Assembly: GCF_019402665.1 (NCBI RefSeq)
Contig: NZ_VSST01000056.1
Location: 1-64,000 of the forward strand
DNA: 64,000 bases
From: Bradyrhizobium canariense
GTDB lineage: Bacteria > Pseudomonadota > Alphaproteobacteria > Rhizobiales > Xanthobacteraceae
Direction: 5' to 3'
The notes beneath the pieces are model-generated. The model was not told where the DNA came from, searched no databases, and saw only the letters and a program-made list of their open reading frames with translations. Position numbers and translations under genes: made by a program. The first letter of the stretch is position 1; the number at the start of each line of letters is the position of its first letter. This document shows, piece after piece, positions 27,787-36,219 of the stretch.

Positions 27787-28662
27787 CTATTGCTGCGGCT
27801 GGTTCTCGATCATGCGATCGCTGACCAACCGCACGGCACCCCGTTTCCACGAATAGTCCGCGCCCAGGCGCAGGCCGCTGTCGCCGCGTGCCAGCACCGT
27901 GCCGGTCCTGGCGTCGCGCACCCGGAAGCCGAGCGTGTACTCGGTGCGGCTGACCCGCCGCACCACGCCGATCAGCGCCTGGTCGGCGCCAAGCTTCTGC
28001 GCAATCGCCGCCTCGCAGCCGTTGCAGTCGCGCAACGCGCGCGCCTTCACCGCCTCGCCGCCGATATCGACGATGCGGTAACGGCCGGATTGACCCAGCG
28101 CCTCGCGCACGCTGCCGGTGACCTCGGCCAGATATGACGCATCTGACGTGGCTGACGCGCCCGCCGAAGCGGCGGTCGTATCCTCCAGTTCGAAATCGAA
28201 CACGGCCAGTGCGATCGGCGCGGGCGTGCCAAGCGCGGCCATGATCTCGCGCGACACGAAGATCTCGGCGCGCTCCCATGATTCATCATTGTCGCCGCGG
28301 AAGGTGTAGAGCTTGTCCATCACGACCTTTTTGGCGCCGACGTCGATCACGGCGACCTTGGCCCATTGCACCAGCGTGCTCGTCTTCTGGATGCCGCCGA
28401 TCACCTTGAAGGCCGCGCCGTCCTGGGCCGAGGGCACGAGCCGGTAGCGCCGGTCTCCGCCAATGTCTTGCCGGAGCGCGGCCATGAAAGCTGCCAGCCG
28501 TCGCTCGTGGGCGGCGGTCTGGTTGGCGGGTTCAGCCGACGTATCGGTATAGCTGAAGTCGTCCATGGCGATGCCGATGGCGGTTTCGGCGCCGGCCGGC
28601 GCATGAAACGCCGGAATCAGGAGAAGGAGACAGACTGAGAGGATCAACCGGCGCAGGTGCAT
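27787..28662 (-). CDS. Secreted protein of DUF3280/DUF2380 type
   Basis: A 291-aa protein with a clear signal peptide (MHLRRLILSVCLLLLIPAFHAPAGA). The mature part has two similar halves, each with an IAxxDF motif (IGIAMDDFSYTD; IALAVFDFELEDT) and YRLVP/YRIVD segments. The second half has CNGCEAAIAQKLGADQALIGVV, typical of DUF2380/DUF3280 periplasmic proteins of unknown role. It diverges from the histidine kinase at 28854, a frequent neighbour arrangement, which suggests a link to that signalling pair. Confidence 0.82.
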   Translation of the reverse strand: MHLRRLILSVCLLLLIPAFHAPAGAETAIGIAMDDFSYTDTSAEPANQTAAHERRLAAFMAALRQDIGGDRRYRLVPSAQDGAAFKVIGGIQKTSTLVQWAKVAVIDVGAKKVVMDKLYTFRGDNDESWERAEIFVSREIMAALGTPAPIALAVFDFELEDTTAASAGASATSDASYLAEVTGSVREALGQSGRYRIVDIGGEAVKARALRDCNGCEAAIAQKLGADQALIGVVRRVSRTEYTLGFRVRDARTGTVLARGDSGLRLGADYSWKRGAVRLVSDRMIENQPQQ

Positions 28663-28853
28663 AAATGTGCCTCGTGTGACGGTGCGGCGCGCCAATCTGG
28701 ACGGCGCAATCAAGCCATGCAGCGGCGCCGGTCCCGGCGATCGCCGGGAAAATTTCACGACGGTGCACCGCACTCACGCCTGGCGGCTTTCCGCCGGATG
28801 CGTTCTGCCGTTTAATGCGGTCGCGACAACCCGTTCGCACCAGGTGCCCGCCG

Positions 28854-30239
28854 ATGTGGAACCGCCCGAGGTTCGATCTCAAAGTTCGTCTGACGTTGCG
28901 CGTGGCCGCGATATCGGCCGCCTGCTTCGCCGCGATCTCCGCTTATTTCCTGATTACGGCCGACCGCGCGGCGCATGCGCGCCTCGACGATATCGCCGCG
29001 ATCGTGGCCAAGACGCTGGAGCTGCAGCAGGGCAAGATCCAGTGGGTGGCGAGCCCCCGCTCGGACTTTCCCAACCTCGACCCCGTTTCGGCTTATGTGA
29101 TGACGCCCGGCCTGTGCCTGGCGTTCCGCGGCACGAGCGGCGACATCCTCCAGCGTTTCTGCAGCGGCGCGCCCGCCCCGGCGAACCCGCCCCCGCAAGC
29201 TTTCACGGCCTTCTATCGCAGCTTGTTCGACCCCGGCCGCGAAGCCGCACGGCCTGTGATCGTGCGCGGAGCGAAGCTCGGCGACGCCGTCGTCTCGGTC
29301 GAGCCGGCCGTGCAGACCGCGGAGGCTTGGCACGAGGCCGGCCGCCTGATGCTGGCGCTGGCAATCGCGCTGCCGCTGCTCTGCGCGCTGGTCTACGCCG
29401 CATTGGCACGCGCGCTGCGCCCCACCCGCATGATCCGCACCGGCCTCGAGCGGATTGCCGCCAACGACCTCACCACGCGGTTGCCGCCGTTCGACCTTGC
29501 CGAACTCTCCGCGATCCGCGACGGCTTCAACCATCTCGCCGAAAGCCTCGAGACCGCGCTTGCCGAACGCAGCGAGCTGACGCGGAAGCTGATCGCGCTT
29601 CAGGACGAAGAGCGCCGCCATCTCGCGCGCGAGCTGCATGACGAGTTCGGCCAGTCGCTCGCGGCCATCCGCGCGCTCGCCTCCTCCGCCCGGCAGACCG
29701 CCGCGCAGGACTGCCCTTCCCTGCTTGGCGAATGCGACGGCATCGCGCGGACCGCAACCGGCATGATGGAGACGTTGCGCGGCACGCTGTTCCGGCTGCG
29801 GCCGCCCGATGTCGAGGAACTCGGGCTCGTCGCCAGCCTCGAAGGCCTCGTCGCGGGCTGGAACGGACGCAGCCGCGGCGAGACGCGCTTCTCGATCCGG
29901 TTCGACGGCGCATTCGAGACCCTGCCGGCCCCGATCAGCGCCAGCCTCTACCGGATCGTGCAGGAGGCGCTCACCAATGCCGCCAAGCATGCCGTCGCCA
30001 CGCGGGTCAGCCTGGAATTGACGATGGGGGCCAGCGAGATCGCGCTGGCGATCGACGATGACGGACGCGCGAGCGATCCCGTCGCGAAATCCGGAATGGG
30101 CCTGCTCGGCATGCGCGAGCGCGTCGCAGCCTTGCGCGGCCAATTGAGCTTCGAGGCCGCGCCGAACGGCGGCTCCGCACTGCGCGTGGTCATTCCGCTC
30201 GCAGCCGCCGATCGGCCGCCGCTGGAGCATGCCGCATGA
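28854..30239 (+). CDS. Membrane sensor histidine kinase, NarL/UhpB type (HisKA_3)
   Basis: A 461-aa kinase from the ATG at 28854 (an ATG 39 nt upstream is possible). TM1 is near residue 12-32 (TLRVAAISAACFAAISAYFL), a periplasmic loop of ~110 residues follows, and TM2 is LMLALAIALPLLCALVYAAL. Then come HAMP (RIAANDLTTRLPPF), the HisKA_3 phospho-acceptor in EERRHLARELHDEFGQSLA, and an HATPase with NAAKHAVAT and GMGLLGMRERV. It overlaps the response regulator by 4 bp and forms a classical NarL-type pair with it. The signal is unknown. Confidence 0.92.
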   Translation: MWNRPRFDLKVRLTLRVAAISAACFAAISAYFLITADRAAHARLDDIAAIVAKTLELQQGKIQWVASPRSDFPNLDPVSAYVMTPGLCLAFRGTSGDILQRFCSGAPAPANPPPQAFTAFYRSLFDPGREAARPVIVRGAKLGDAVVSVEPAVQTAEAWHEAGRLMLALAIALPLLCALVYAALARALRPTRMIRTGLERIAANDLTTRLPPFDLAELSAIRDGFNHLAESLETALAERSELTRKLIALQDEERRHLARELHDEFGQSLAAIRALASSARQTAAQDCPSLLGECDGIARTATGMMETLRGTLFRLRPPDVEELGLVASLEGLVAGWNGRSRGETRFSIRFDGAFETLPAPISASLYRIVQEALTNAAKHAVATRVSLELTMGASEIALAIDDDGRASDPVAKSGMGLLGMRERVAALRGQLSFEAAPNGGSALRVVIPLAAADRPPLEHAA

Positions 30240-30898
30240 GCGCGGCCGATGCCACCATTCTGCTGGTCGACGACCATTCCGTCGTCCGCGAAGGCTATCG
30301 TTCCGTGCTCCAGAAGCAGCCGGGACTTCGCGTCATCGCCGAAGCCGCCGACGGCGCGGAGGCCTATCGTCTCTACAAATCGGAGGCGCCCGACCTCGTC
30401 ATCATGGATCTGAGCATGCCCGGCATCGGCGGCATCGAGGCGGTCAGGCGCATCAGGCAGTGGGACAAGAGCGCGAGAATCCTCGTCTTCACCATGCATG
30501 AAAATGCCGGCTTTGCCGTGCAGGCGATCCGCGCCGGTGCCAGGGGCTATGTCACCAAGACCAGTCCGCCGGAGACGCTGGTGCGCGCCGTGATGGACGT
30601 GCTCGCCGGCAAGATCGCGATTAGTCCCGACATCGATCATGAGCTCGCGCTGAGCCGGCTCGCCGGGGAAAGCTCTGCCGCCGACGTCCTCACGCCGCGC
30701 GAGTTCGAGGTGCTGCGGCTGCTGCTCGCCGAGAACACGACAGAGGAGATCGCCGAGACGCTCCATGTCAGCCCGAAGACGGTGGCGAACCTGCATTCCC
30801 TGATCAAGGACAAGCTCGGCGTCGGATCCGACATCGAGCTAGTCCGGCTGGCGCTGCGTCAGGGCATCTTGACGGAGGTCGATCTCGGCGAGGCCTGA
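30236..30898 (+). CDS. LuxR/NarL family response regulator
   Basis: A 220-aa regulator. The receiver has DD at 12-13, the acceptor Asp58 in VIMDLSMPG, and Lys in YVTKTSPP. The C-terminal HTH (LTPREFEVLRLLLAENTTEE then IAETLHVSPKTVANLHSLIKDKLG) is of LuxR type. The start overlaps the kinase stop (ATGA), which shows a coupled two-component pair. Confidence 0.94.
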   Translation: MSAADATILLVDDHSVVREGYRSVLQKQPGLRVIAEAADGAEAYRLYKSEAPDLVIMDLSMPGIGGIEAVRRIRQWDKSARILVFTMHENAGFAVQAIRAGARGYVTKTSPPETLVRAVMDVLAGKIAISPDIDHELALSRLAGESSAADVLTPREFEVLRLLLAENTTEEIAETLHVSPKTVANLHSLIKDKLGVGSDIELVRLALRQGILTEVDLGEA

Positions 30899-30902
30899 TC
30901 GC

Positions 30903-31745
30903 TCAAGCCAGATAGCGCGTGAGATAGCCTTCCATGGCGTAGAGCGCACAGAGCGCGAGGCTCGACCACACCGCGGCCGTGAAATACAGGAACATCCAGG
31001 TCAGCTCGCCCTTCCAGTGCGCGATGTCGTGGGTCACGACCCAGCGCGTCGAGACGTCATGCAGGCCTTCGAGGAAGCCGAGCAACCTGTTGCCCTCTTC
31101 GTGCCCTGCCCGCCAGCGGCTGAGATACATCGGCACGTCGACGGTGACGAGGAAGACCAGGAAGCAGGCGATGCCGATGATGCCGGCAATCAGCGCCCAC
31201 CGCACCGGTCCCTGGAATTCCGGCATCAGTCGGCACAGCGCGATGCCCGCGAGGAAGAATGTCACCGCCCACAGCGAGTTCTCGATCGCGTTGAAGAGGA
31301 AGTTGGTCGTCACCACCGCATACCAGGAGAAGCACTCCGCGATGATGATGATGGGCACAATCACCCACGCGATGTTCACGACCGTCTCCGCGCCCGTCAT
31401 GGTCCCGAGTTGATGCAGGATGACCGCCCATTGCGCGGCGAAGCACAGTTCGGCCACGGTCGCGACCGTGCGGCCGACGAAGACGCTGGAGAGCCAGGTG
31501 TCGAACAGACAGATCCGCTGCACGTCGGCGCGCGGGAGGAACGAGCGGAACGCACAGCCGAAGACATAGCCGGCGCAGAGCAGGAACATCAGCCCCATGT
31601 CGGAGCCGCCACTGAGGCTGCCGGCGGGCGTCGGGTAGAACTCGCGGTACAGCATGAACCAGACGAGAATGTTGGCAGCACTGACCAGCGTCAGGGACCC
31701 CCACCACCATGCGAGGGGATTTGTCCGCGCCTGCCACTGCAACAT
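30903..31745 (-). CDS. Conserved hypothetical polytopic membrane protein
   Basis: A 280-aa membrane protein; the ATG at 31745 is chosen because GCGGAG lies 7 nt before it, while in-frame ATGs at 31775 and 31796 would extend it. About seven hydrophobic segments are visible (ANILVWFMLY, LMFLLCAGYVFGCAF, VNIAWVIVPIIIIAECFSW, LWAVTFFLAGIAL, GIIGIACFLVFLVTVDVP, WMFLYFTAAVWSSLALCALY). Charged loops include WRAGHEEGNRLL and a HD-HW pair near the C-terminus. I do not recognise the family. It is convergent with the response regulator, 4 bp apart. Confidence 0.75.
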   Translation of the reverse strand: MLQWQARTNPLAWWWGSLTLVSAANILVWFMLYREFYPTPAGSLSGGSDMGLMFLLCAGYVFGCAFRSFLPRADVQRICLFDTWLSSVFVGRTVATVAELCFAAQWAVILHQLGTMTGAETVVNIAWVIVPIIIIAECFSWYAVVTTNFLFNAIENSLWAVTFFLAGIALCRLMPEFQGPVRWALIAGIIGIACFLVFLVTVDVPMYLSRWRAGHEEGNRLLGFLEGLHDVSTRWVVTHDIAHWKGELTWMFLYFTAAVWSSLALCALYAMEGYLTRYLA

Positions 31746-31922
31746 GAATCGCTCCGCTGTAGTCAAATTTGACATCCAAGGTAGCAATTCTGTCATAAAT
31801 CCGTCGTTCCAAGCGACAAAAACTTCGTTATCGCGCTGTCATAATTGACCTGCGCGCTGTCATATTCGTCGTTGCGGCGATATTCCGGAGGCCCTCGTCG
31901 AGCCTCCGGACGAGCGTTCGCG

Positions 31923-32417
31923 CTACCTCTTCATTCCGCCCACATAGGCCGCGAGCTTGTCGAGCGTCTGGTAGCCGTATTCGACGGCACCGAAGCTGAT
32001 CATACCGTCGCGCTGCGCCGTGCTCGACGCCAGCTGCCGCATCATCAGAACCGTCTTGCCATTGCTCTGTTCGGCGAAAGTGATGGTGAAACGGAACAGG
32101 CCGGGATCGTCGTCCTGGTCGGCGCCATGGTCCATCTCCATCAGCGACGGCCGTTCGATGCGGCGGAAGCGCATGCGGTTCGGGTAGACCGTGCCGTCCG
32201 GGCCGATCATGTTGAAGCGCCAGACGCCGCCAACCCGCACGTCGATCTCGAAGGTCTCGAGCTTGAAATCCTTCGGCCCGAACCATTGCGGCAAATGCTT
32301 GGGGTCAGACCAGGCCTCGAACACCAGATCGCGCGGCGCGTCGATCACGCGCGACATCACGATCTCGCGGTCGAGCGACCATTGCGACAAAGCGGGATTG
32401 GCAGAATTCGTCATCAT
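31923..32417 (-). CDS. SRPBCC (AHSA1-type) domain protein
   Basis: A 164-aa START-like protein. DREIVMSRVIDAPRDLVFEAWSDPKHLPQWFGP is the typical N-terminal strand-helix opening of the AHSA1/CalC group, followed by GGVWRFNMIGPDG and the C-terminal helix GYQTLDKLAAYV. It binds an unidentified hydrophobic ligand or partner. Its ATG overlaps the ArsR stop (TGATG). ArsR-SRPBCC pairs are common and usually self-regulated. Confidence 0.9.
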   Translation of the reverse strand: MMTNSANPALSQWSLDREIVMSRVIDAPRDLVFEAWSDPKHLPQWFGPKDFKLETFEIDVRVGGVWRFNMIGPDGTVYPNRMRFRRIERPSLMEMDHGADQDDDPGLFRFTITFAEQSNGKTVLMMRQLASSTAQRDGMISFGAVEYGYQTLDKLAAYVGGMKR

Positions 32418-32809
32418 CAGGAACCTTTCCGTTTGATCGTCTTGTTACTTGTCTTGGACGGCCGCTTGGCAGCCGTCCGCTCTTTCTTCAGCTTCATCAC
32501 ATAGGCTTCGAAGCGATCGAGCCGCGCCTCCCAGATCGCACGCTGGTGCTGGAACCAGTCTTCCGCAGTGAGGAGTGCGTCAGGACTGAGGCGGCAGGTG
32601 CGCACGCGGCCGGATTTCTCCGACAGGACGAGCCCGCTCGTCTCCAGCACGTGGATGTGTTTCATGAAGCTCGGCAGCGCCATCTCGAACGGATCGGCTA
32701 GCTCGCCGACCGATGCTTCGCCGGCGCAGAGCCGCATCACGATCGCCCGCCGGGTGGGATCGGCAAGGGCCGCGAAAACCTGATCGAGTCGGGATAATTG
32801 GTTAGCCAT
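32417..32809 (-). CDS. ArsR family transcriptional regulator
   Basis: A 130-aa winged-helix protein from the ATG at 32809. VFAALADPTRRAIVMRL is the ArsR opening, ELADPFEMALPSFMKHIHVLE is the recognition region, and the tail is basic (KKERTAAKRPSKTSNKTIKRKGS). No ArsR metal-binding Cys pair (ELCVCDL) is present, so it responds to something other than arsenite. Two matching dyads lie at its start and 50 bp upstream, one spanning its start codon, indicating autorepression. Confidence 0.92.
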   Translation of the reverse strand: MANQLSRLDQVFAALADPTRRAIVMRLCAGEASVGELADPFEMALPSFMKHIHVLETSGLVLSEKSGRVRTCRLSPDALLTAEDWFQHQRAIWEARLDRFEAYVMKLKKERTAAKRPSKTSNKTIKRKGS

Positions 32810-32818
32810 GGAGCTAAC
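32801..32818. promoter_or_regulatory. ArsR operator dyad 1 (over the start codon)
   Basis: GTTAGC (32801-32806), six bases, then GCTAAC (32813-32818). The arsR start codon (32807-32809 on the minus strand) lies in the spacer. Binding here would block translation-initiation-proximal transcription. It matches dyad 2. Confidence 0.65.
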
Positions 32819-32850
32819 TATAGAGCTGCCGCCATCTGGCGTCAATAATT

Positions 32851-32868
32851 GTTAGCCAATTAGCTAAG
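32851..32868. promoter_or_regulatory. ArsR operator dyad 2
   Basis: GTTAGC (32851-32856), six bases, then GCTAAG (32863-32868), centred exactly 50 bp from dyad 1. Both copies are preceded by an ATAATTG tract. The spacing is close to five helical turns, suggesting two dimers on one face of the DNA. Confidence 0.6.
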
Positions 32869-32885
32869 TTAAATTTTGCCGACGG

Positions 32886-32972
32886 GTAACCTGGGTGGAG
32901 CGAAGCGTAATCCAGGGCCGCTCGCTCGGCTGCGGCGCTATCCCGGATTGCGCTTCGCTCCATCCGGGCTAC
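32886..32972. repeat. Palindromic intergenic repeat (GGAGCGAAGCG type)
   Basis: Imperfect inverted repeat: GTAACCTGGGTGGAGCGAAG at the left (32886 onward) against CTTCGCTCCATCCGGGCTAC at the right (to 32972), with a 23-nt loop. This motif is widespread in Bradyrhizobium intergenic DNA. It lies between the ArsR operators and the serine hydrolase. Confidence 0.7.
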
Positions 32973-33073
32973 AAACCACTCGCGCGGAACCCACCACGCG
33001 CAATCGTGAATTGGGAGGTACCGCCCCTCCCGCTACAAGAGAATGGGGGCGCATCGAATCCTGCGCCAGAGCC

Positions 33074-34237
33074 GTGCCGTCTGTTGTCACCTCATCGTAT
33101 CTCACCCGACGGGCGCTGGCCCGGGCTGCGCTCGTTCCGCTCGCGCTTGCCTGGCCGCGCGGCGCCGCCGCGGATTCCGACATGATCGCGCAGATGCGCG
33201 ACATCGTCGCGAACGAGCTGGCGCCGACCGCAACACCGGACCAGCCGGGCGGTCTCGCCGCCGCGCTTTATGCCGGCAGCCATGTCGAGTTCTTCAACTA
33301 CGGCTTTGCCGACGACGCCACGCAAAGGCCGGTCACGCCGGATACGCTGTTCAACCTCGGTTCCCTGCGTAAGCCGTTCGAGGCGACGCTGGTCGCGCTC
33401 GGCACCCTCCGCGGCGAGCTGCGGCTCGACGATCGTCTGGCGAAATATCTCCCGGAGCTCACCGGCGACTATGTCCGCCGCGTCACCGTTGGCGAGCTCG
33501 TGACGCACACCTCAGGCATGCTGCTGCCGACCGACCATCCGCCCTGGCCGAGCGACACGTTTTCCCGCGCGCAGCTCATCGACATGTTCAATAGCTGGCG
33601 ACCGCAAGCCGGCGAGGTGCCGGGCAAGCAGCGCGTCTACAGCCACGCCGGCTATGTACTGCTTCAGCTCGTGCTCGAGCGCTGTTACGGCGCTCCGATC
33701 GCGACCCTGCTCGAACAACGTATCCTCAAGCCGATCGGCATGAATGCGACCTCCGTGCCCGAACGCGGCGAAGACAGCCGTGCCGTCATGGACGCGGCCT
33801 GGATGCAGCGCGCGGTCCAGGGCTACTCGGATCAGGGCATGGCGATCGGCCCCATCGGCAACCAGCAGAGTTATTTTGATTTTCCCGGCACGGGCCAGAT
33901 GTTTTCCTCGCCGCGGGATCTCGCGACATTCGTTGCGGCCTGCGTCGACGGGCGGTCGATCGATCCTCACTTGCGCGAGGCATTGCGGATGACACAGCAC
34001 GAGATCTTCCGCGTCGACGAGAAGTTCGGACAGGGAATGGCCTGGGAGACGGTGCGTCTTCCAGGCGTCGCCGTCGTCGACAAGCCGGGTGGGCTCAACA
34101 ACGCCTCCGGCTATATCGGCCTCGTGCCGGCGCAGCGGATCGGGATCGTCCTGCTCGCCAATCGCGGCGAATATCCCCACGAGATCGCGCGCTACGGGAT
34201 CCTGCCGGCGTTGGCGCGCCTCGTGGCTTCGCACTGA
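33074..34237 (+). CDS. Serine hydrolase, beta-lactamase class C / esterase family
   Basis: About 387 aa from a GTG at 33074 (start uncertain; no strong ribosome site). The N-terminus RRALARAALVPLALAWPRGAAA looks like an export signal. The nucleophile motif is SLRK in NLGSLRKPFEA (SxxK), the second motif is YSHAGY (in place of YxN), and DKPGGLNNASGY stands where the KTG/HxG motif is expected. The fold therefore matches penicillin-binding-protein-like esterases or D-alanyl carboxypeptidases, while beta-lactamase activity cannot be claimed. A terminator hairpin follows. Confidence 0.85.
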   Translation: MPSVVTSSYLTRRALARAALVPLALAWPRGAAADSDMIAQMRDIVANELAPTATPDQPGGLAAALYAGSHVEFFNYGFADDATQRPVTPDTLFNLGSLRKPFEATLVALGTLRGELRLDDRLAKYLPELTGDYVRRVTVGELVTHTSGMLLPTDHPPWPSDTFSRAQLIDMFNSWRPQAGEVPGKQRVYSHAGYVLLQLVLERCYGAPIATLLEQRILKPIGMNATSVPERGEDSRAVMDAAWMQRAVQGYSDQGMAIGPIGNQQSYFDFPGTGQMFSSPRDLATFVAACVDGRSIDPHLREALRMTQHEIFRVDEKFGQGMAWETVRLPGVAVVDKPGGLNNASGYIGLVPAQRIGIVLLANRGEYPHEIARYGILPALARLVASH

Positions 34238-34260
34238 CCCCCACGGCCCGCGAAAACAGA

Positions 34261-34285
34261 AAAGCCCCGGCTGAGCCGGGGCTTT
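34261..34285. terminator. Bidirectional intrinsic terminator
   Basis: AAAGCCCCGG (34261-34270), loop CTGAG, CCGGGGCTTT (34276-34285). It lies between the convergent serine hydrolase and outer-membrane protein genes and has A and T flanks usable in both directions. Confidence 0.85.
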
Positions 34286-34310
34286 CCACGCCAGGGACGG
34301 AACGGGATGC

Positions 34311-35130
34311 TCAGTATCTGGCGACGACCGGTCCGCCGAATTTGTAGTTCACGCCGACGCGCACGATGTTCGACTTGAGATCGACCGAGTGGGTGAAGAC
34401 GTTGGTCGGAAATGCGCCGCCAAGCAGATTGGTGCTGGTCACGGTGCTGCGTCCAAGATCGACGTAGAGATATTCGGCCTTAAGCGACCAACCGCCGCCG
34501 ACGGCGTATTCGGTGCCGACGCCCGCGGTCCAGCCGAGGCGTGTGTCGCGGATAGCAGCCGACTCCGTTGCCGCGGCGAACGTGTCGGTGAAGTTGAAAT
34601 TGCCCTTCACCTCGGCGATGGCCGCGCCGCCGGTGGCATAAAGCAGCCAGGTCGGAGCCGCGAGGAAGCCGATGCGGCCGCGGATCGTGGCGAGCCAGTC
34701 GGCCGAGACCTGCGAGGACACGGTGAAGCCGGTCGGGGCGCAGCAGGGATAGAGCGCCGAACCCGTCGCGCTGCCCTTGAAGCCGAAATAGTTGATGTCG
34801 CCTTCGAGGCCGAGCACGGCGTTATTGAGTTGCCAGTTGTAGCCGGCGGTAACCGCCCGTGACGCTGGAGCTGTTGACGCGCTGGGCGCCGACTGCCGCA
34901 ATCGCGGAAACACTGGAGCTCGCGAAATAGGCGGCGGGATCGAACGCAGTCGAGGTGGCCGGATCGGCGCTGCCCCATTGTCCGCCGACATTGCCGCCGA
35001 CGTAAAAGCCGGTCCAGTTATAGGCCGTCGCCATCATCGGCGCCTTGGTGTAGTGCGCCGCGAGGTCGGCAGCCTGCAAGGATGCGGAGCCCAAGACAAC
35101 CGCGGCAGCCGCCAGCAAAAACTTCTTCAT
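34311..35130 (-). pseudogene. Outer-membrane beta-barrel protein, frameshifted
   Basis: Two overlapping minus-strand frames together make one barrel protein of ~272 aa. The 5' part (from 35130) starts MKKFLLAAAAVVLGSASLQA, a signal peptide, then YNWTGFYVGGNVGGQWG. The 3' part continues TAGYNWQLNNAVLGLEGDIN and ends VRVGVNYKFGGPVVARY, the C-terminal beta-signal. The frame changes near 34852-34858 within GGGCGG, where an odd number of bases has been gained or lost; the first frame then stops within 12 codons. It resembles the Omp25/Omp31-like porin family of rhizobia. A sequencing error is the alternative to a true mutation. Confidence 0.85.
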
Positions 35131-35392
35131 TCCAGTCTCCTTGCCTCACGCGATTGATCTCGCGTTTCGAATGCGCGCGGGCGGAAGTTGTCCGGCGCAG
35201 ATCGGGCATAGGCTGCCGGTTCCTCGCCGTCTTGGGCTGCGGCGAAGTTCATAGGGACTGTGACGTAGTGTGAGCCGTGCGGCACGCGAACGCGGGACAG
35301 GTGTGACCGAGGAGCCACTCATCCGCGGCGCACGACGCACGTCCGCGTCGCATCGCGACAAGGGCGCGAAACGCGATTCGAATCCCCGCGTC

Positions 35393-36109
35393 TCAGACCG
35401 AACGCGTCAGTCCGCCGTCGACGCGGATGTTCTGGCCGGTGATGTAGGCCGCGCCGTCGGATGCCAGGAACGAGATCGTCGCGGCGATCTCCTCGACCTT
35501 GCCGTAGCGCCGCATCGGCACGCTGTCGCGGCGCGCATCTAACTGCGGCAGGCTGTCGATCCAGCCCGGCAGCACGTTGTTCATGCGAATGTTGTCGGCG
35601 GCATGGGTGTCGGTGAAGATCTTCGTGAAGGCGGCGAGGCCGGCGCGGAACACCGCCGAGGTCGGAAACATCGCACTCGGCTCGAATGCCCAGGCGGTCG
35701 AGATGTTGATGATGGCGCCGGCCTTCTGCGTCTGCATGATCGGCATCACCAGCCGGGTCGGACGGATCACGTTGAGCAGATAGGTGTCGAGGCCGGTGTG
35801 CCACTGCTCGTCGGTGATCTCCGTGATCGCCGCCCGGGGCCCATGGCCCGCGCTGTTGACGAGCACGTCGATGCGTCCCCATTTGGTCATCGCCCCGTCA
35901 ACCAGCCGCTTCAGATCGTCGTTCGATTTGTTGGAGCCGGTGATCCCTAACCCGCCGAGCTCGGCTGCCAGCGCCTCGCCCTTGCCGGAAGAAGACAGGA
36001 TGGCGACGCGAAAGCCGTCGGCTGCGAGCCGGCGCGCGGCCCCTGCCCCCATGCCGCTGCCGCCGGCGGTCACGAGTGCGACCTTCTCTGCTGCCATCTC
36101 TGCTGCCAT
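35393..36109 (-). CDS. SDR-fold protein lacking the canonical catalytic Tyr and Lys
   Basis: A 238-aa Rossmann protein with TAGGSGMGAG (cofactor loop), VLVNSAGHGP and a normal C-terminal DGAAYITGQNIRVDGG. At the active site INISTAW is followed 13 residues later by SAVFR instead of YxxxK, so Ser151 and Arg155 replace Tyr and Lys and Thr138 replaces Ser. NAD(P) binding seems intact while classical SDR chemistry is doubtful. The in-frame ATGs at the start (MAAEMAAEKV) leave the exact start open. Confidence 0.85.
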   Translation of the reverse strand: MAAEMAAEKVALVTAGGSGMGAGAARRLAADGFRVAILSSSGKGEALAAELGGLGITGSNKSNDDLKRLVDGAMTKWGRIDVLVNSAGHGPRAAITEITDEQWHTGLDTYLLNVIRPTRLVMPIMQTQKAGAIINISTAWAFEPSAMFPTSAVFRAGLAAFTKIFTDTHAADNIRMNNVLPGWIDSLPQLDARRDSVPMRRYGKVEEIAATISFLASDGAAYITGQNIRVDGGLTRSV

Positions 36110-36219
36110 GACCGATCATCCTCTATGATATCGTGGAGGCGAGCCGGGGGCTCGGCCTATCATGAGGCCTTCTACCGCCGGACCAGCCGGAAGGTCCACC
36201 GTCGAAAGCGACCTGAAAG

